A DNA stretch of 37,075 nt from DASTDY01 sp035457345 (GTDB lineage: Bacteria; Patescibacteriota; Saccharimonadia; Saccharimonadales; EFPC-124). The first letter of the stretch is position 1. Each line of letters starts with the position of its first letter. A program made the translations under genes and the position numbers. The DNA lies in contig DATIBT010000019.1 in the NCBI GenBank assembly GCA_035457345.1, positions 1-37,075 of the forward strand, written 5' to 3'. The notes beneath the pieces are model-generated. The model saw only the letters and a list, made by a program, of their open reading frames with translations, was not told the origin of the DNA and made no database searches. Below, piece by piece: positions 7,405-14,664 of this stretch.

Positions 7405-8700
7405 ATGGAACACGTCGTCGATTTGCACACCCACTCACATTACTCGCGCGCTACCAGTAAAAATAGTACGCTCGAAGGATTGTACTACTGGGGGAAACTG
7501 AAGGGCATCCATATAATTGGTACCGGGGATTTTACGCATCCGCAGTGGTTCGCCGAACTTCGGGAAAAATTGGAGCCTGCCGAACCTGGATTATTTGCGC
7601 TAAAGCCCGAACTTTCTGGACCCATAGACGCTAGCCTGCCGCCAAGTGTGCGAGACCAGCTTATCCGTTTCGTACCGAGTGTCGAGATTGCTACCATCTA
7701 TAAGAAGGGTGAGCGGGTTCGTAAACTTCACCAACTGGTAATTATGCCAACGTTTGAAGGAGTGAGCGAGTTGAGCGCCCGGCTTGAACGCATAGGCAAC
7801 CTCAAGGCAGACGGCCGTCCTATTTTGGGGTTGGACAGTAAGGAACTGCTTCGGCATGTCATCGAGAGCCACCCTGACAGCCTGTATGTCCCAGCACATA
7901 TCTGGACGCCTTGGTTCGGCATGTTTGGTAGCAAGTCGGGGTTTGACAGTATAGAAGAGGCGTACGAGGAGCTAACTCCTCATATTGTTGCGATCGAAAC
8001 TGGCCTCTCTAGCGACCCCGCCATGAACAGGCGTGTGGAGAACTTGGATAAAATTGCGATAACATCGCACTCCGACGCACACTCGCCACAAAAACTCGGC
8101 CGCGAAGCAACGGTGGTGAAGGCCGACCTCTCTTATGGCGATATTATTGGGGGCATTAAAGCGAATGATGACCGTTTAATCGGCACTATAGAGTTTTTTC
8201 CAGAGGAAGGCAAGTACCATGCCGATGGTCATCGCGCCTGTAATATCCGATTCACTCCAGAAGAAACAAAACAGCATGGCGGGCTCTGCCCAGTTTGCGG
8301 CAAGCCGCTTGTGGTAGGAGTGGAAAATCGGATAAATGATCTTGCGACGCGGTCGCATAGTACTGCGAGCACACTGGCAAAACGAGTTGAGTATATTATT
8401 CCGCTTGCCGAAATTATCGCCGAGCTCGAAGGCAGCAAAAGTACAGCCGGCAAGGCGGTGCTTGCCACGTATTACGATGTACTAAGCAGACTTGGCGACG
8501 AGTTTAGCGTGCTCCGTACGGTGCCGATTGCAACAATCGCCGATGCTGGCTACCCATTGCTTGCTCGTGCCATCGAGCGAATGCGCCAAGGCGACGTGCT
8601 GCGCGACCCAGGGTTTGATGGCGTCTACGGCACTATAAAAGTTTTCAAGAGCGACCAGGAGCGCCAGGGGATGCTCCTGAATCAGGCGACGTTATTTTAG
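7405..8700 (+). CDS. nucQ: endonuclease Q (PHP-type DNA repair nuclease)
   Basis: A 431-residue protein matching endonuclease Q, which nicks DNA 5' of deaminated bases (uracil, hypoxanthine, xanthine) and AP sites. PHP metal motifs are visible: DLHTHSHYSRATSKN at residues 6-20, GTGDFTHPQW, PAHIWTPWFGMFGSKSGF and ITSHSDAHSPQKLGREA. The zinc-binding part follows as GHRACN and CPVCGKPL, then VGVENRINDLA. I chose ATG 7405, preceded by AGGGG, over the upstream TTG at 7390. Known in archaea and in some bacteria, where it is associated with UvrD-like helicases; one lies about 0.8 kb downstream, separated by an unrelated GC-rich gene. Confidence 0.9.
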   Translation: MEHVVDLHTHSHYSRATSKNSTLEGLYYWGKLKGIHIIGTGDFTHPQWFAELREKLEPAEPGLFALKPELSGPIDASLPPSVRDQLIRFVPSVEIATIYKKGERVRKLHQLVIMPTFEGVSELSARLERIGNLKADGRPILGLDSKELLRHVIESHPDSLYVPAHIWTPWFGMFGSKSGFDSIEEAYEELTPHIVAIETGLSSDPAMNRRVENLDKIAITSHSDAHSPQKLGREATVVKADLSYGDIIGGIKANDDRLIGTIEFFPEEGKYHADGHRACNIRFTPEETKQHGGLCPVCGKPLVVGVENRINDLATRSHSTASTLAKRVEYIIPLAEIIAELEGSKSTAGKAVLATYYDVLSRLGDEFSVLRTVPIATIADAGYPLLARAIERMRQGDVLRDPGFDGVYGTIKVFKSDQERQGMLLNQATLF

Positions 8701-8745
8701 TATCGCATTGTCCGCCGGTCTGTGCCATAATTATCAATGCCCGAG

Positions 8746-8766
8746 CCTACACCCCCACGGTGTAGG
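8746..8766 (+). terminator. hairpin after endonuclease Q
   Basis: CCTACACC (8746-8753), CCCAC loop, GGTGTAGG (8759-8766), followed by TAATTTTAG. A weak intrinsic terminator between EndoQ and the inserted GC-rich gene. Confidence 0.55.
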
Positions 8767-8787
8767 TAATTTTAGTTAGGGGGTCGC

Positions 8788-9390
8788 ATGATAGCCATGC
8801 CCGCACCCATTCAAGGTGGCGTACGCAGGCAGATTCCAATCATGGCCTTTGTAATGCACGACACGGACCACGGCCCTGGCACCGTCGACCTGACGGCGCG
8901 GTATCAGCTCGCCGGACGTGTGGCCTACGCGCTTTCGGAGCCAACGGCGAGGATGGTCAATGCTTTCCTCAGCCTGGAGGGCGACGACCGCATTTTGCCG
9001 AACCAGATCCGTTCCGCGACAGGTATCTGGCAGCGGCCGCCCGTCGACCCGGCAGTACCGGTGCAGCTTGATGCAATGATCGTCATGACGCCGGGTCCGC
9101 CGCACTCACCGTTCACACAGCCGGACATGGTGGAGAGGGTTCGGCAGGTGATCGCCGCCGACCTGCTCACGGTACTTCAGGGGGAGCGCATCCGGCAGCT
9201 ACGGGAGGACGGAGCTGATGTGATGGCGCTTGCCTCCATCCAACTCGTCCGTTCAACTCTCGTGCTCACGAGCACCGATCAGGTGCTCGGCATGGAGTTG
9301 AACCCCTACACCGGCCAAGTCGTCAACTGTGAGGACAGCCAGTTTGTGCCGGGCTACCTCATTCCGGGCTTCACCCCGGCCAGCAAGTGA
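8788..9390 (+). CDS. GC-rich orphan hypothetical protein
   Basis: A 200-residue soluble protein of no recognised family. It is rich in Pro, Val and Asp, has no signal peptide or clear membrane helix, and uses mainly G/C at third codon positions, unlike EndoQ and UvrD on each side. AGGGGGT (8778-8784) gives a good ribosome site for the ATG at 8788. It is bracketed by two hairpins (8746-8766 and 9406-9444), so it looks like an autonomous cassette placed between endonuclease Q and its helicase partner. Likely a real gene; function unknown. Confidence 0.65.
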   Translation: MIAMPAPIQGGVRRQIPIMAFVMHDTDHGPGTVDLTARYQLAGRVAYALSEPTARMVNAFLSLEGDDRILPNQIRSATGIWQRPPVDPAVPVQLDAMIVMTPGPPHSPFTQPDMVERVRQVIAADLLTVLQGERIRQLREDGADVMALASIQLVRSTLVLTSTDQVLGMELNPYTGQVVNCEDSQFVPGYLIPGFTPASK

Positions 9391-9405
9391 CGCCACGCCT
9401 CTCTG

Positions 9406-9444
9406 TGTGTAGTGGCGCCCTGCTGGTCGGGGTGTCACTACACA
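9406..9444 (+). terminator. strong GC-rich hairpin after the orphan gene
   Basis: TGTGTAGTG (9406-9414) pairs with CACTACACA (9436-9444), with inner GCGCCC/GGGGTG pairing. There is no T run, so termination is inferred from structure only. An alternative CGCCAC/GTGGCG pairing with bases around 9391-9396 is possible. Confidence 0.5.
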
Positions 9445-9463
9445 TCTGAACTTATATCTGGGT

Positions 9464-9475
9464 TATAGTAGTAGG
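9464..9475 (+). promoter_or_regulatory. leaderless-type -10 box of the UvrD gene
   Basis: TATAGT at 9464-9469 followed by exactly 6 nt and the GTG start at 9476. No convincing -35 is visible. Confidence 0.5.
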
Positions 9476-11083
9476 GTGGACACATTAAACACGCAACAGC
9501 AGAGAGCGGTTGAAGCCGGTGATGGGCCGCTTATTATCGTGGCCGGGCCCGGCACTGGCAAAACCAAAACGCTGACAGCGCGGATTTCCTACCTCATATC
9601 TAGTGGCCGTGCGAAACCTGGCGACATTCTAGCTCTCACTTTTACTAAAAAAGCTGCCCAGGAAATGGCCGAACGTGTTGGCAACCCAGAGGTCACTCTA
9701 TGCACATTCCATGCGTTGTGCCAGCGGTTGCTTGGTGGCGAGCATGCGTTTGTAATGGAGCCCGAACGTCTGGCCATTGTAAAATCGTTGCCAAGGCCGG
9801 CTGAACTTAAAGGGGTGAGCGTGCGTGAGCTTGGACTACTTATCTCGCGCGTTAAAAACAAGGTCAAAGAAAGCGCGGACGTCGCAAAAATTGCCGCCGC
9901 GTACACCGCCGAGTTAGAGCGCCGGGGGTTGTGCGATTTTGACGATTTGCTACTCAAGGCTCGTAAATTACTTCAAGAAGAGCCAGCTAAACGCCCGAGC
10001 TACCGTTATATTTTGGTCGATGAATTCCAAGATACCAATGCGTTGCAGTATGAAATTCTGCAACTTATTCGCGGTAATGATAATGTATTTGTCATTGGCG
10101 ATCCCAACCAGTCTATTTATGCGTTCCGTGGTGCAAGCGGAACTATTTTTGAGCAGTTTGAACGTGACTTTCCTGATGCGGCGCGCATTACTCTGACCAC
10201 CAATTACCGTTCTTCGCCAGAAGTTGTAGCGGTCTCGAATGTAGTGTTCCCTGGGACTGCCGAGTTGCGGGCACGCAGCAACGTAGCCGGACAGGTCCGC
10301 GCGGTAGAAGTACTCAACGAGTATAGTGAAGCGAACTGGGTGGTGTCCGAAATTCAACGGGCGGTCGGCGGTGCCGATATGCTTCAAGGGAGCGTAGACG
10401 AAGCGCATCATAGCTTGCGCGATTTTGCTATTTTGTATCGCAATCGCAAAACTGCGACGGTGGTGCAGAAATATATTGCGGAATCAGGTCTGCCCTTCCA
10501 GATAGTTGGCGAGGGTTCGCCCTATGAGCGGGCGGACATACAGGAACTTATTGGCATGCTCCGAGCTGCGCATGAACAAAATGTGGCCAAGGCTTCGCCT
10601 GCCGCAGCTGCCCAACGGCTCGCTGAGCAAGCTGGGCTCGACAGTAAAGAGGTACATCAGTTTTTAAGTACGCTGGTGCGTTTTGCAACACTGCCAGAGG
10701 CGTTGACTCATCTTGACCGTATTGCAGAAGACCATTTTTATGACCCTGCCGCCGAGGCAGTTACCCTCCTTACCATCCATGCCTCGAAGGGTTTGGAGTT
10801 CTCGCGGGTATTTATTGTTGGCGTCGAGGAGGGTACGCTGCCCCATAAAAAAGCTGACGAACAGGAAGAGCGCCGTCTATTCTATGTGGCAGTAACTCGC
10901 GCAAAAGAGCAGCTTGACATTTTGCACGCACGCCGGCGTGCAGGAGAAAATGCAACAGTATCGCGATTTGTAGGCGAATTGCCGCCATCCCTACTTCCTC
11001 GCCTCACTGATCCGCAGCTTGCTACCGATCAGCGTAGGGCCCAAAAACGACACGCCAAACGCGCGCAGATCAGCCTATTTTAA
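9476..11083 (+). CDS. UvrD/PcrA-family superfamily 1 DNA helicase
   Basis: A 535-residue 3'-5' SF1A helicase. Motifs in order: Q motif (TQQQRAVEAG), Walker A GPGTGKTKTL at about residues 24-32, motif Ia ALTFTKKAAQEM, motif II LVDEFQDTN, motif III GDPNQSIYAFRGA, motif IV NYRSSPEVV, motif V TIHASKGLEFSRVF, motif VI FYVAVTRAKEQL. It is shorter than classical UvrD (about 720), with reduced 1B/2B insertions and no C-terminal extension. Its proximity to endonuclease Q fits the known EndoQ-helicase association and suggests a repair pair. Start GTG 9476; the stop abuts the convergent DUF4383 stop. Confidence 0.93.
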   Translation: MDTLNTQQQRAVEAGDGPLIIVAGPGTGKTKTLTARISYLISSGRAKPGDILALTFTKKAAQEMAERVGNPEVTLCTFHALCQRLLGGEHAFVMEPERLAIVKSLPRPAELKGVSVRELGLLISRVKNKVKESADVAKIAAAYTAELERRGLCDFDDLLLKARKLLQEEPAKRPSYRYILVDEFQDTNALQYEILQLIRGNDNVFVIGDPNQSIYAFRGASGTIFEQFERDFPDAARITLTTNYRSSPEVVAVSNVVFPGTAELRARSNVAGQVRAVEVLNEYSEANWVVSEIQRAVGGADMLQGSVDEAHHSLRDFAILYRNRKTATVVQKYIAESGLPFQIVGEGSPYERADIQELIGMLRAAHEQNVAKASPAAAAQRLAEQAGLDSKEVHQFLSTLVRFATLPEALTHLDRIAEDHFYDPAAEAVTLLTIHASKGLEFSRVFIVGVEEGTLPHKKADEQEERRLFYVAVTRAKEQLDILHARRRAGENATVSRFVGELPPSLLPRLTDPQLATDQRRAQKRHAKRAQISLF

Positions 11084-11506
11084 CTACATCGCCGTCTTGC
11101 TTGGCGGCTTTGGTGCAGACAGGCGCGCCTCTGGCGTGGTGCCCTGCGGACTAAAGCCAATAACCAGCATGCCTGCCGCCAGGAGGGCGTGCAGTGCATT
11201 CGTGCCAATGCTCACGCCAAACAGCCCTACAACAGTGTCGTTTTGCACAAAACCGGCAATCGCCATGACAGCATACGCAATGCCCGCTACCTGCAAAAAC
11301 CACCGAGAATAACGGTGCGAACTACTTGCTAACAGCCCAACGACACCGGCGGCAATATGCACAATATTCTGAATCGGATCAACCAAAAAGAGGCTAAACA
11401 GGTACGCCATACCGTTTGGCCCGAACGGTGTAACCGCGGGCACAAAACCAAGCACGCCAATAAACAGCAGCAAAACACCTAAGGCGAGCGTTACTTTCTT
11501 TGCCAT
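11084..11506 (-). CDS. DUF4383 family membrane protein
   Basis: A 140-residue protein with four predicted membrane helices. The pattern PIQNIVHIAAGVVGLLAS and a later GTNALHALLAAGMLVIGF are typical of DUF4383, a family common in Actinobacteria and Saccharibacteria with no known function. AAGGGGGT precedes the ATG at 11506. Its stop codon is directly adjacent to the UvrD stop on the other strand. Confidence 0.8.
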   Translation of the reverse strand: MAKKVTLALGVLLLFIGVLGFVPAVTPFGPNGMAYLFSLFLVDPIQNIVHIAAGVVGLLASSSHRYSRWFLQVAGIAYAVMAIAGFVQNDTVVGLFGVSIGTNALHALLAAGMLVIGFSPQGTTPEARLSAPKPPSKTAM

Positions 11507-11688
11507 AGCGAAACCCCCTTACCTGCTTATGCTTCTAACTTTACTATACGCCGCTAGGGGCCAAATAAAAGACCGCTCACTGGGAATATTGATGACAAGA
11601 CGCAAACGTGGCATAATAAAAACAAATCCACCTTGCTCAAGTTCCCCCGCGGGCGCTCGTGCGCGAATAAGGAATGAAGTGGTATGCG

Positions 11689-11753
11689 TATAATCCTCGA
11701 GCCACCTGGGACCGGTCGACGTACAGGTGAAACTACTATAAGAGGATAAGAAT
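11689..11753 (+). promoter_or_regulatory. promoter and structured leader of the 61-aa protein
   Basis: TATAAT at 11689-11694 preceded by TGCG gives an extended -10-like promoter. The leader holds CACCTG (11703-11708) and CAGGTG (11724-11729), which can close a hairpin around GACCGGTC. AGAGGATAAG (11741-11750) is the ribosome site. Upstream bases 11507-11688 show no convincing gene. Confidence 0.4.
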
Positions 11754-11939
11754 ATGGACGAAAAAGCCAAAAAGGAAATGGAGCTCTGGAGAGAGCTCCG
11801 CACCGAAAACATGAAGAATTGGCGCGCCTGGGGCAGCTGGTTCTCGTGGGGCTCACCAGTAGGTCTTGGGATTCTCCTGGTATGCGTTGGTGTCACGCTG
11901 TGGCTCATGGCACAAGCCGGGCTCATCGGCAGCCGCTAG
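11754..11939 (+). CDS. small single-span membrane protein
   Basis: A 61-residue protein: a charged amphipathic N-terminal half (KAKKEMELWRELR), Trp-rich WRAWGSWFSWG, then one membrane helix at about residues 34-54. It has its own promoter and a good ribosome site, and is followed directly by an intrinsic terminator, so it is a complete stand-alone gene. No family recognised. Confidence 0.7.
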   Translation: MDEKAKKEMELWRELRTENMKNWRAWGSWFSWGSPVGLGILLVCVGVTLWLMAQAGLIGSR

Positions 11940-11947
11940 GCCCAAAC

Positions 11948-11976
11948 AAAAAACCACCATCAAACGGTGGTTTTTT
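11948..11976 (+). terminator. intrinsic terminator
   Basis: Six A then CCACC (11948-11958), ATCAAAC loop, GGTGG and six T (11966-11976). It can act on both strands. Confidence 0.85.
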
Positions 11977-12102
11977 GGGTTGTGCGGGTGCAAAGCGTGA
12001 AATTACTGTAACCAAAGACCGTTTGAAACTCATAATGTATGTCCAAGAGATGCCAAAAAATGACTATAAAACGGCAACGTAAGTTCTATAGTGGCATATA
12101 GC

Positions 12103-12141
12103 TAAAGCGTATAACTAAAGCGTATAACTAAAGCGTATAAC
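12103..12141. repeat. three perfect 13-bp tandem repeats
   Basis: The unit TAAAGCGTATAAC is repeated three times without change (12103-12115, 12116-12128, 12129-12141). The last unit contains the end of the acylphosphatase-like gene on the minus strand; the other two lie just beyond its stop. Confidence 0.9.
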
Positions 12142-12442
12142 GTTCTTCTTTATTTACCTTGAGCTTGGAAAGCACAGGGTTATGTACGCTTTCCGCGACC
12201 CACTCAACTGACAGGTCGGAAATAATGCTTTTCAAGTAGTCCGTGATATTCTCTGCGTCTTTGCTGCTTAGCACGGCGAACCGCACACAATGTTCTTTAT
12301 CTGTGGCATTTTCGCATAGCACGTTAAAGCCCTGTTCTAAACCAAGCTTGCGAATACGGCCACGCAACATGACGCCGTGGATCTCGGTATTTTGAGTAGT
12401 AATTTCGTAGATATGCCAGTTAAGCAGTTCTGAGTCTGCCAT
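12128..12442 (-). CDS. acylphosphatase-like protein
   Basis: A 104-residue protein with the acylphosphatase fold pattern. HGVMLRGRIRKLGLEQGF aligns with the family motif GVGFRxxVRxxAxxLGL, giving a candidate catalytic Arg at residue 27, and the Asn in CENATD is residue 45, exactly 18 residues later as in classical enzymes (Arg23/Asn41). A beta-alpha-beta tail follows. Members hydrolyse acyl phosphates such as acetyl phosphate. I start it at MADSELL (12442) because the longer frame overlaps the upstream gene. Seven nt separate it from that gene, so they form an operon. Confidence 0.55.
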   Translation of the reverse strand: MADSELLNWHIYEITTQNTEIHGVMLRGRIRKLGLEQGFNVLCENATDKEHCVRFAVLSSKDAENITDYLKSIISDLSVEWVAESVHNPVLSKLKVNKEERYTL

Positions 12443-12449
12443 AACTATG

Positions 12450-12686
12450 CTATTTTTTATCAAACTTTGTTTTAAAACGACGTGCGGCAATCAGACTCAA
12501 TAAGAAAGCTGCAATTGCACTAACTTGCATAGTAATAGCACCCGCAATACCTAGCAAAAGGAACGCTACGGCAAATGCACCGTAACTGTTATTCCGTTGA
12601 CCCTTTATAAAATAGAGAACAATACCTACAATACTGAATAAGCCAAAGCCAATGAGAAGTAAATTTTGTAAAAATGATGTTTGCAT
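12450..12686 (-). CDS. small two-span membrane protein
   Basis: A 78-residue protein with two hydrophobic helices (about 8-28 and 36-62) and a basic C-terminus. The start MQTSFLQN at 12686 is preceded by TAAGGAATAG, which decides against the longer frame starting at 12704. It is followed after 7 nt by the acylphosphatase-like gene. No family recognised. Confidence 0.65.
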   Translation of the reverse strand: MQTSFLQNLLLIGFGLFSIVGIVLYFIKGQRNNSYGAFAVAFLLLGIAGAITMQVSAIAAFLLSLIAARRFKTKFDKK

Positions 12687-12716
12687 GTAACTATTCCTTA
12701 CCATTTATTCTAGCGC

Positions 12717-12749
12717 ACGGCGGGGAGGAAATCACTCTCTCCCCGCCGT
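12717..12749 (-). terminator. GC-rich hairpin after the actinobacterial-type gene
   Basis: ACGGCGGGGAG (12717-12727) pairs perfectly with CTCCCCGCCGT (12739-12749), loop 11 nt, no T run. It lies 10 nt beyond the stop of the 12760-13536 gene. This style resembles terminators of high-GC organisms. Confidence 0.5.
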
Positions 12750-12759
12750 ACGCGTCACA

Positions 12760-13536
12760 TCACCTCACGCCGATGAGGCATCCACCGACCACAGCCAGCG
12801 CGCGCCACCACCAGTCCCATCCCGCAGCGGAGATGTAGCCGAGGTAGCCGCCGAAACCGCAGCGGATGATCTGTGCCACCGCCCAGGCCGGAATCCAGAA
12901 CGGATCCGCAACCAACGGGTAGGCCACACCCTGCGCCTTGTGTGCGACATGCTGGGTGAGCTTTTTGCCGTTGGTGGTGAAGTAGGTCTTCACATCCTTG
13001 CCGTTGGCGTCCTTCGCCCACGGAGCGGCGACGGCGACCAGGGGCTGGTTCTGCGCGTCGTACACGATCGCACCGGCACCGCCGTCGAGCAGGACGATCT
13101 TGCCGCCCCTCGGCAGCGTGACCGGGTAGTCGTACTTGGTCGGTGCCTTCTTGCTCTCGATCGTGGTCAGGAACTGGACGCCGCCGTTGTCCGCCGGAAC
13201 CACCGCGTTGGCACTGCCGTCACGGCCGGAGTAGGCCACGACACCCTTGTTGTTCTTGGCACCCTTGCCGCCCTGCGAGGCGTTGGGCAGACCGATTGTG
13301 ATGGTCTGGCCACCGTCCGTGAGCTTGATGCCCTTGGTGGGATCGGCTGGGATATCCACGGCAGCCGTCTGAGCCGCCGAGTCACCGTCCGTAGTGGAGG
13401 GCGCTGCGGTGGCGACGAGTGCGCCGTTCTTGGCATCCGCCTTGTCGAGCGCCGCCGTGACCTCTGTGGTCGTGGTGGTGCTGTCGTTGGCGAAGGCCGT
13501 ACCGGGCGTGGTGACAGCGTATGTAAAAGGAGACAC
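12760..13536 (-). pseudogene. actinobacterial-type secreted protein, probably 5'-truncated
   Basis: A 258-codon frame with strongly GC-rich codons. The N-terminus, read from a GTG without ribosome site, contains TTPGTAFAND, which looks like the C-terminal end of a signal peptide (AFA cleavage), but the basic and hydrophobic part is missing and a TAA precedes the GTG. The middle carries a Ser/Thr/Ala-rich and then beta-rich region; near the C-terminus the phrase VAYPLVADPFW matches the YPxVADP motif I know from secreted proteins of Actinobacteria. It ends in a Trp/Gly-rich hydrophobic helix (GWDWWWRALAVVGG). Probably a fragment acquired from an actinobacterium; antisense frames are its shadows. 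Confidence 0.5.
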
Positions 13537-13569
13537 TTACTAGGTAAGGTCGCCATTGCAAATTGGGGA

Positions 13570-13609
13570 CGCGGTTCCCTGCCGGGAGCTACTCGAACAG
13601 GGAACCGCG
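13570..13609. repeat. perfect 12-bp inverted repeat
   Basis: CGCGGTTCCCTG (13570-13581) and CAGGGAACCGCG (13598-13609) with a 16-nt loop, immediately upstream of the truncated actinobacterial-type gene. It may be a terminator of lost DNA or the end of the acquired segment. Bases 13610-13732 hold no gene I can support. Confidence 0.6.
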
Positions 13610-13732
13610 CGTATATGAAGGCCTACGTGTGGGGCGCAAATAATGCGACATCAGCCAACGCGGCCTGCATGGTTTTTGCCTTGCTATTTTACGGGCAGTG
13701 TTAGTTATATGCAATAAGCATTGGTCGGAGGT

Positions 13733-14215
13733 TTATTTTTGATCTATTTGAATGGTAACACCATCTTTGGTTGACCCTTCAAAAATGTGCGCGCTGCCCA
13801 ATTTTGTGCCCGCTGCGACATCAAATACCACGGTCGCACTAATCGAATTATCTGGGTTCACGGTCTCATTTAGGCTGCCATTCACAATAGCTTTGCGGCT
13901 GTATTTATTTTGCTCGGTATCGTACAGATCAATTCGTGGGCTCCAGCTGTGTGCTTTGCTGTCCACGTTTTTTACGGTCACGCGACTAGGCAATATTCAC
14001 CCTCCGGCTCAGGCGACAGTAAGCCGTAATTTTCCTTGCCACATTCGATGTTGTTTACGGTAAACTCGAAGTTTTTATCGCGTATTGGTTCGCCGAGGCG
14101 TGTTGTGATTGGGTGGCAGGGCTGCATAAAAGCGTACACACTGCCCGCTACCATGACGGCCAAGGCCAACCCGGCAAATTTTGCACTAGACCGTCTGAAA
14201 AGGCTACTGAAGCAA
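13733..14215 (-). pseudogene. DUF4352-type protein gene, frameshifted and 5'-truncated
   Basis: Two adjacent frames on this strand together form one DUF4352-like immunoglobulin-fold protein. The upstream frame has an anchor helix (FAGLALAVMVAGSVYAF) and GEPIRDKNFEFTVNNIECGK, ending GEYCLVA and stop near 13984. The next frame continues with VTVKNVDS and the family ending NPDNSISATVVFDVAAGTKLGSAHIFE. Adding one C after GTC near 13990 would restore GEYCLV-RVTVKN. The N-terminal end is lost where the integrase remnant begins, around 14215. Either a real one-base deletion or a sequencing error; the truncation supports a decayed gene. Confidence 0.65.
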
Positions 14216-14568
14216 TAGCAAAGAGTGAGCTGCCTAGGTTGTCGCCCGAGGCGTTCAAGCAGGAAATTAACCAGCTAGACCAAAAGCTACTGAGGGGTGG
14301 TGCGGTTCAAAAGGATTTAATCGTGCAGAACTTGTTTTTGAACCTACATATTGGCGACGAAAACATAGCCAGCTACACCTGGAAAGAGCCATTCGCTACG
14401 TTGATAAAAAATAATAATGTTCAACATGGTGGAGATTGGGTAAGCTTACTTGAAACTCGCCCACTAGAAGATATCCTAGCAGATATAGCTGTTGGCTGGA
14501 ATGACATGCAACGCTGTATCGGCAAGGTAAGAGCTAATGTCGCTACAGAAGTAGCCTATGTTCTTTAG
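14215..14568 (+). pseudogene. C-terminal remnant of a serine integrase, fused at the left attachment site
   Basis: From about 14215 the frame reads LSPEAFKQEINQLDQKL, then VQKDLIVQNLFLNLHIGDE and WKEPFATLI, clearly homologous to the end of the intact integrase at 21063-22634 (VQKDIIVSNLFLKLHFDQQ, LKEPFASLV). It contains the same in-frame QHGG at the CAACATGGTGG core (14422-14432). The part after the core (44 codons, DWVSLLETRP onward to TAG at 14568) belongs to the current element. No start signal; not expected to be functional. Confidence 0.75.
14422..14432 (+). other. left attachment site core (attL)
   Basis: CAACATGGTGG, identical to the right core at 22608-22618 and in the same reading frame relative to integrase-type coding sequence. 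TGGTGG corresponds to the CCACCA end of the tRNA on the minus strand. Confidence 0.65.
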
Positions 14569-14630
14569 GCTGTAATTGTTCTAAGACGAAACCATTTGAA
14601 ACATCCCTAAAAACTATAAATGCTCAAGCT

Positions 14631-14664
14631 TTGGTTACACCGGTACTAAAACTATAATGTCTTT
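14631..14664 (+). promoter_or_regulatory. promoter of the RT-kinase operon
   Basis: TTGGTT (14631-14636), 16-nt spacer, consensus TATAAT (14653-14658), then exactly 6 nt to the RT start ATG. No Shine-Dalgarno: leaderless. Only about 95 nt separate the RT from the upstream stop, too little for a retron-type ncRNA. Confidence 0.7.

Noticed and set aside
12103..12141. CRISPR-like array
   Set aside because: Units are contiguous 13-bp copies without spacers and there are no cas genes.
12940..13704. A 254-codon plus-strand frame
   Set aside because: It is antisense to the actinobacterial-type gene; its composition is the shadow of GC-rich codons on the other strand.
13615..13704. A 29-codon ORF after the inverted repeat
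   Set aside because: No ribosome site or promoter; the length is within chance.
14569..14664. Retron or DRT ncRNA upstream of the RT
   Set aside because: Fewer than 100 nt are available, the TATAAT box is 6 nt from the RT start, and no stable msr/msd-like fold is visible.
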